From contig SPCO01000059.1 of assembly GCA_004525275.1 (NCBI GenBank), positions 1 to 7,868 on the forward strand: a stretch of 7,868 nucleotides of DNA. Reading direction: 5' to 3'. The stretch comes from Thermomicrobiales bacterium (GTDB lineage Bacteria > Chloroflexota > Limnocylindria > Limnocylindrales > CSP1-4). The notes beneath the pieces are model-generated. The model saw only the letters and a program-made list of their open reading frames with translations, was not told the DNA's origin and did no database searches. Below are positions 4,918 through 7,868 of this stretch, piece by piece. A program made the translations under genes and the position numbers. The number at the start of each line of letters is the position of its first letter. Position 1 is the first letter of the stretch.

Positions 4918-6733
4918 CGAAATGGATCGCGAGCTGCTTCGCCGTCACGAGCCGATCCTGAAATTCACGCACGGCGAACTCTTCTTCCCGATGGACGCGG
5001 CCGCCTACGTCGCGAACTGCGACCTCCTGGAAGGCCCGACCCTGCGCGAAGCGAATGTCGTCATCCCGGCGGAGCGCCTCGATGTCGAGAGTCTGGCTGC
5101 CAACCCGACGCCGCCACCCGGTCAGGCCCAGTTCCTGCGGTTCGTCCCGAAGCCCATGGGTTCGCTCGAGCTCGCGCGGTGGCGCAACCGTCCGGACCGC
5201 CCGAAGTTCTCAGCCCCGGGACGACTCGCCCGGGTCGGGCTCGTCGCTCGGATCGTCGATGCCGGGCTCGTCCTGTCCCTGCTGTTGCGCGGGCGAGTGC
5301 CGGGCGGAACCACGGCCGCGGCCTCGGAGCGATACGAGCGGATCCGGGCTGGCGACCCGCGCATGGTCTATCACGGCCGCGTTCTCCGAGAAGGGCGCTG
5401 GGTCATCCTCCACTACCTGTTCCTGTATGCGATGAACGACTGGCGCTCGACGTTCGATGGCGCGAACGATCACGAGGCCGACTGGGAGCAGTGCTTCGTG
5501 GTCTGCGAAGCGCGCGACGACGGGGAGATCCGACCCGCCTGGTTCTGTGCCGCCGCTCACGATGAGAAGGGTGACGATCTGCGCCGACGCTGGGACGACC
5601 CCAGGATGCGGATCGAGGACGGCCATCCGGTCGTCTATCCAGGCGCCGGCTCGCACGCCACATATCTCGAGCACGGCGAGTACATCATGCGCTTGCCCTT
5701 CCCCGGCGAGCGCAACCTGCGGGGGCCGCTGGATCTGCTCCGGCACGTTTGGCGGGATACGCTCGATCAGCCGGATCCCGGCGATCTGGCGATGAATGCC
5801 AGCGGAGCGCTGAGCGTCCCGTTCGTCGACTACGCTCGCGGCGACGGACTGGTCGTCGGGCCGGGTGGAGACGCGGAGTGGACGCCACATCTGATCAGCG
5901 ACGATGACGGCTGGGTCGACGACTACACCGGCCTGTGGGGTCTCGACACCGGCGATCGGTTCGCGGGGGAGCGAGCCCCGGCCGGACCGAAATACACCCG
6001 GACCGGGACCGTCCGGCAGTCGTGGCATGACCCACTCGGGTTTGCCGGGCTGGACAAGGTGGCACCACCATCGCAGGCCGTTCCGGTACTCAGGAGCCAG
6101 ATCGCGGCGCTCACCGCGACCCGGGCTGGATTGGTCGCCGAAGCCGCGGACATCGAACGCTCGCTTCCGCTCCTGAACGCAGAGTTGTCGGCGATCCGCG
6201 AAACCGGTGGCGTCGAGACGTACCGAGAACGCAGTGCCGCCAAGCTCGCCGAGGACGAGGCGCGACTGGCAGGCTTGCGCAGCGAGACGGTCCAGGTCGG
6301 GGTCGCGATCCAGGCGGGCGAGCGCGAAATGGCGGCGTTGCAGGCTGGCGAGCTGGGCGACCCGCGCGTCCACCTGCACCACGCCGCCGAACCACAGCCG
6401 CCGGTCGAGACCAAGGGACGCGCGCTCGCCGAGGCGTGGGCGGCACTGAGCGTCGGCCTCCTCATCGCGGGGCTGGCGATCATCGTCTGGCTGCGCATCT
6501 TGCCGCCGGTCCTGGCGGTGGTGGTCCTGTTCGGGTCGTATCTCGCCATCGAAGCGTTCCTCGGGAACCGCACCCAGGTCCTGGTCTTGCGGGTGACCTT
6601 GGTGCTGGCCTTCGTCAGCGCCGCGATTCTCGTCGTGACCTTCCTCCGCGAAATGTTCCTCCTCGGTCTACTCGGTCTTGGCCTCCTGCTCATCGCCGAC
6701 AACATCGGCGAGCTTCGCCGCCGAATCAGCTGA
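4910..6733 (+). CDS. VPS62-like domain protein with coiled coil and C-terminal membrane bundle
   Basis: The product is 607 residues from GTG 4910, which overlaps the previous gene by 8 nt; ATG 4922 (603 residues) is an equally defensible start. Residues 14-28 (EPILKFTHGELFFP) and a long N-terminal region match VPS62-type proteins. So do HYLFLYAMNDW (168-178), NDHEADWEQ (186-194; H188, D191, E193) and GSHATY (247-252). The H-x-x-D-W-E core also recalls the GHRHDWE metal-binding motif of NLP/NPP1 necrosis-inducing proteins. Residues 392-482 are heptad-like and Glu/Ala/Arg-rich, probably a coiled coil. Four membrane helices follow at about 510-528, 530-551, 559-579 and 582-599. There is no signal peptide, so the N-terminal domain is probably cytoplasmic, with a hydrophobic stretch near 105-128 that may lie on the membrane. 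The biochemical activity is unknown. Confidence 0.8.
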   Translation: MADEMDRELLRRHEPILKFTHGELFFPMDAAAYVANCDLLEGPTLREANVVIPAERLDVESLAANPTPPPGQAQFLRFVPKPMGSLELARWRNRPDRPKFSAPGRLARVGLVARIVDAGLVLSLLLRGRVPGGTTAAASERYERIRAGDPRMVYHGRVLREGRWVILHYLFLYAMNDWRSTFDGANDHEADWEQCFVVCEARDDGEIRPAWFCAAAHDEKGDDLRRRWDDPRMRIEDGHPVVYPGAGSHATYLEHGEYIMRLPFPGERNLRGPLDLLRHVWRDTLDQPDPGDLAMNASGALSVPFVDYARGDGLVVGPGGDAEWTPHLISDDDGWVDDYTGLWGLDTGDRFAGERAPAGPKYTRTGTVRQSWHDPLGFAGLDKVAPPSQAVPVLRSQIAALTATRAGLVAEAADIERSLPLLNAELSAIRETGGVETYRERSAAKLAEDEARLAGLRSETVQVGVAIQAGEREMAALQAGELGDPRVHLHHAAEPQPPVETKGRALAEAWAALSVGLLIAGLAIIVWLRILPPVLAVVVLFGSYLAIEAFLGNRTQVLVLRVTLVLAFVSAAILVVTFLREMFLLGLLGLGLLLIADNIGELRRRIS

Positions 6734-6759
6734 GCATCCACCAGCCCGGTCGGATGTGC

Positions 6760-6765
6760 TCTAAT
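6760..6765 (+). promoter_or_regulatory. Candidate -10 element (TCTAAT) for the aminotransferase gene
   Basis: TCTAAT matches the TATAAT consensus at five of six positions and lies in the 67-nt gap after the VPS62-like gene. No good -35 is visible. Transcription would begin near 6772, within a tandem GATAGC repeat (6771-6782), leaving a short leader with a ribosome site. Confidence 0.4.
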
Positions 6766-6784
6766 CCACCGATAGCGATAGCCA

Positions 6785-6794
6785 CCTCGCGAGG
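6785..6794. repeat. Perfect 10-bp palindrome overlapping the ribosome site
   Basis: CCTCGCGAGG reads the same on both strands and shares its last four bases with the Shine-Dalgarno GAGGAG. It could be a small operator or a chance GC palindrome. Confidence 0.35.
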
Positions 6795-6796
6795 AG
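6791..6796 (+). promoter_or_regulatory. Ribosome binding site for the aminotransferase gene
   Basis: GAGGAG lies 4 nt before ATG 6801 and fixes that start. Unlike the leaderless genes upstream, this gene has a conventional leader. Confidence 0.7.
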
Positions 6797-6800
6797 TCCC

Positions 6801-7868
6801 ATGGCCAGCCCGACCACGACCGAGACCATGACCAGCGAGGAGATCGTCGAGCTCTCGCGGGCCCACACGTTCTTCTCTTGGTCCATCCAGGGTGCGCTCG
6901 ACCCGATCGCCATCGATCGCGCCGAAGGCGTCTACCTGTACACCCCGGAGGGTCAGCGGATCCTCGACTTCAACAGTCAGCTGATGTCCGTCAACATCGG
7001 CCACGGCGACCGCCGAGTCATCGATGCGATCACGGCGCAGGCGACGAAACTCCAGTTCGTCCAGCCCGCGTTCACAACGGAGATCCGCGCCCGGCTCGGC
7101 GCAAAACTGGCCGAGATCCTGCCCGGCGACATGGACAAGGTCTTCTTCACCCTGGGTGGCGCAGAAGCCATCGAGAACGCGATCAAGCTCGCCCGCCACG
7201 CGACCGGACGACACAAGATCCTGGCCCGTTACCGCTCGTACCACGGCGCGACGCTCGGGGCGATGACCCTGACCGGCGACCCGCGCCGCTGGGCCAACGA
7301 ACCGGGCATCGTGGGCGTGGTCCGCTACCCCGATACGCACCGTTGGGGAGAGGCCGAACCGCGGCCCGTGGCCGAGAGTCTGCAGGGTCTCGAGGACGTC
7401 ATCCGTTACGAAGGCGCGAAGTCGATCGCGGCCGTCTTCCTGGAGACCATCGTCGGGACGAACGGGATCCTCATCCCGCCCGATGGCTACATCGCGGGCG
7501 TCCGCGAGATCTGCGACCGGCACGACATCCTCATGGTCGCCGACGAAGTGATGGCCGGCTTCGGGCGGACCGGGCGCTGGTTTGCCGTGGATCACTGGGG
7601 CGTGACCCCGGATCTGATGACGATGGCCAAGGGCCTGACCAGTTCGTACCTGCCGCTCGGTGCCGTGGCGATGCGCCACGAGATCGCCGAACAATTCGAG
7701 ACCCAGATGTTCTACGGCGGGCTGACCTACAGCAGCCATCCGGTCAGCCTGGCGGCCGCGCTTGCCACGATCTCGGTCTACGAAGAGGACGACTTGATCG
7801 ACAACGCCGCCCGGCTCGACCCGGTCATGCGTGAACACCATGCCCGACTCGCGGAGCGACATCCCAGC
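6801..7868 (+). CDS. Class III PLP-dependent aminotransferase, 3'-truncated
   Basis: The frame from ATG 6801 stays open to the last base (356 codons, no stop); about 70-100 residues are probably missing. Fold-type I class III motifs appear in order. GGAEAIENAIKLAR begins at 119 (cofactor phosphate binding), and Y147-H148-G149 carries the PLP-stacking tyrosine. VADEVMAGFGRTG contains D248, the residue that pairs with the pyridine nitrogen, and TMAKGLTS carries the Schiff-base lysine K277. GLTYSSHP then matches the conserved threonine segment. The sequence around DEVMAGFGRTGRWFA and the AKGLTSSY block resemble taurine:pyruvate and other omega-amino-acid:pyruvate aminotransferases, which move an amine from a terminal carbon to pyruvate or another oxo-acid in the cytosol. 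The substrate is not decidable from motifs. The gene has its own ribosome site, a 67-nt gap upstream and a candidate promoter, so it is probably separate from the lipid kinase operon. Confidence 0.92.
   Translation, partial: MASPTTTETMTSEEIVELSRAHTFFSWSIQGALDPIAIDRAEGVYLYTPEGQRILDFNSQLMSVNIGHGDRRVIDAITAQATKLQFVQPAFTTEIRARLGAKLAEILPGDMDKVFFTLGGAEAIENAIKLARHATGRHKILARYRSYHGATLGAMTLTGDPRRWANEPGIVGVVRYPDTHRWGEAEPRPVAESLQGLEDVIRYEGAKSIAAVFLETIVGTNGILIPPDGYIAGVREICDRHDILMVADEVMAGFGRTGRWFAVDHWGVTPDLMTMAKGLTSSYLPLGAVAMRHEIAEQFETQMFYGGLTYSSHPVSLAAALATISVYEEDDLIDNAARLDPVMREHHARLAERHPS

Noticed and set aside
5210..6382. A 390-codon open frame on the - strand
   Set aside because: It is antisense to the VPS62-like gene, with no family motif and no ribosome site. 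The sense frame fits codon bias and has recognisable domains.
6878..7834. A 318-codon open frame on the + strand
   Set aside because: It is the out-of-frame shadow of the aminotransferase, rich in Arg and Pro, while the ATG 6801 frame is open to the window end and has the conserved motifs.
6726..7862. A 378-codon open frame on the - strand
   Set aside because: It lies antisense to the class III aminotransferase, whose + frame carries all expected PLP motifs. The - strand translation is rich in Asp, Arg and Gly with no recognisable motif, typical of antisense frames in GC-rich genes.
1044..7868. A taurine degradation pair (Xsc-like ThDP enzyme plus taurine:pyruvate aminotransferase)
   Set aside because: The ThDP enzyme has the acetolactate synthase-type RHEQGAAF and MNSQELETA segments rather than Xsc features. 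The two genes are about 4 kb apart with unrelated genes between them.

Overview
The window is a GC-rich bacterial chromosome segment, roughly two thirds G+C by eye. It is packed with genes using GTG, TTG and ATG starts. Two genes have a TAnnnT -10 hexamer only 6-7 nt before the start codon, which is the arrangement of leaderless transcripts. These traits fit Actinomycetota or a soil/freshwater Chloroflexota lineage such as Limnocylindria. No rRNA or marker gene is present, so this is a guess. I see no tRNA, insertion sequence, CRISPR array or phage gene.

Left block (1-2741, + strand). A PLP-dependent group II decarboxylase, cut off at its N-terminus by the window edge, is followed after 5 nt by a thiamine-diphosphate enzyme of the acetolactate synthase large-subunit family. 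They look like one operon. No small regulatory subunit or acetolactate decarboxylase lies next to them.

Middle (2758-3520). A secreted NlpC/P60 cell-wall peptidase is encoded on the - strand, convergent with the left block. Its start is best read as TTG 3258, preceded by a perfect AAGGAGG. Between this gene and the next + strand operon lie about 260 nt without a convincing gene. That gap holds two divergent -10 candidates and a putative leader of about 185 nt for the NlpC/P60 gene. The leader contains an exact 7-nt complement of the Shine-Dalgarno, a short upstream ORF and small hairpins. It is a candidate cis-regulatory RNA that I cannot assign to a known class.

Three-gene operon (3521-6733, + strand). 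It encodes a diacylglycerol/lipid kinase, a small four-helix membrane protein (1-nt overlap) and a roughly 607-residue protein (8-nt overlap). The last has a VPS62-like N-terminal domain carrying an H-x-x-D-W-E motif, then a coiled coil and a C-terminal bundle of about four membrane helices. This is the most promising candidate for an undescribed system: the tight overlaps suggest a shared membrane-lipid or envelope function, which is inference only.

Right edge (6801-7868, + strand). A class III aminotransferase resembling omega-amino-acid or taurine:pyruvate aminotransferases begins behind its own GAGGAG site and a TCTAAT -10 candidate. It runs off the window without a stop codon.
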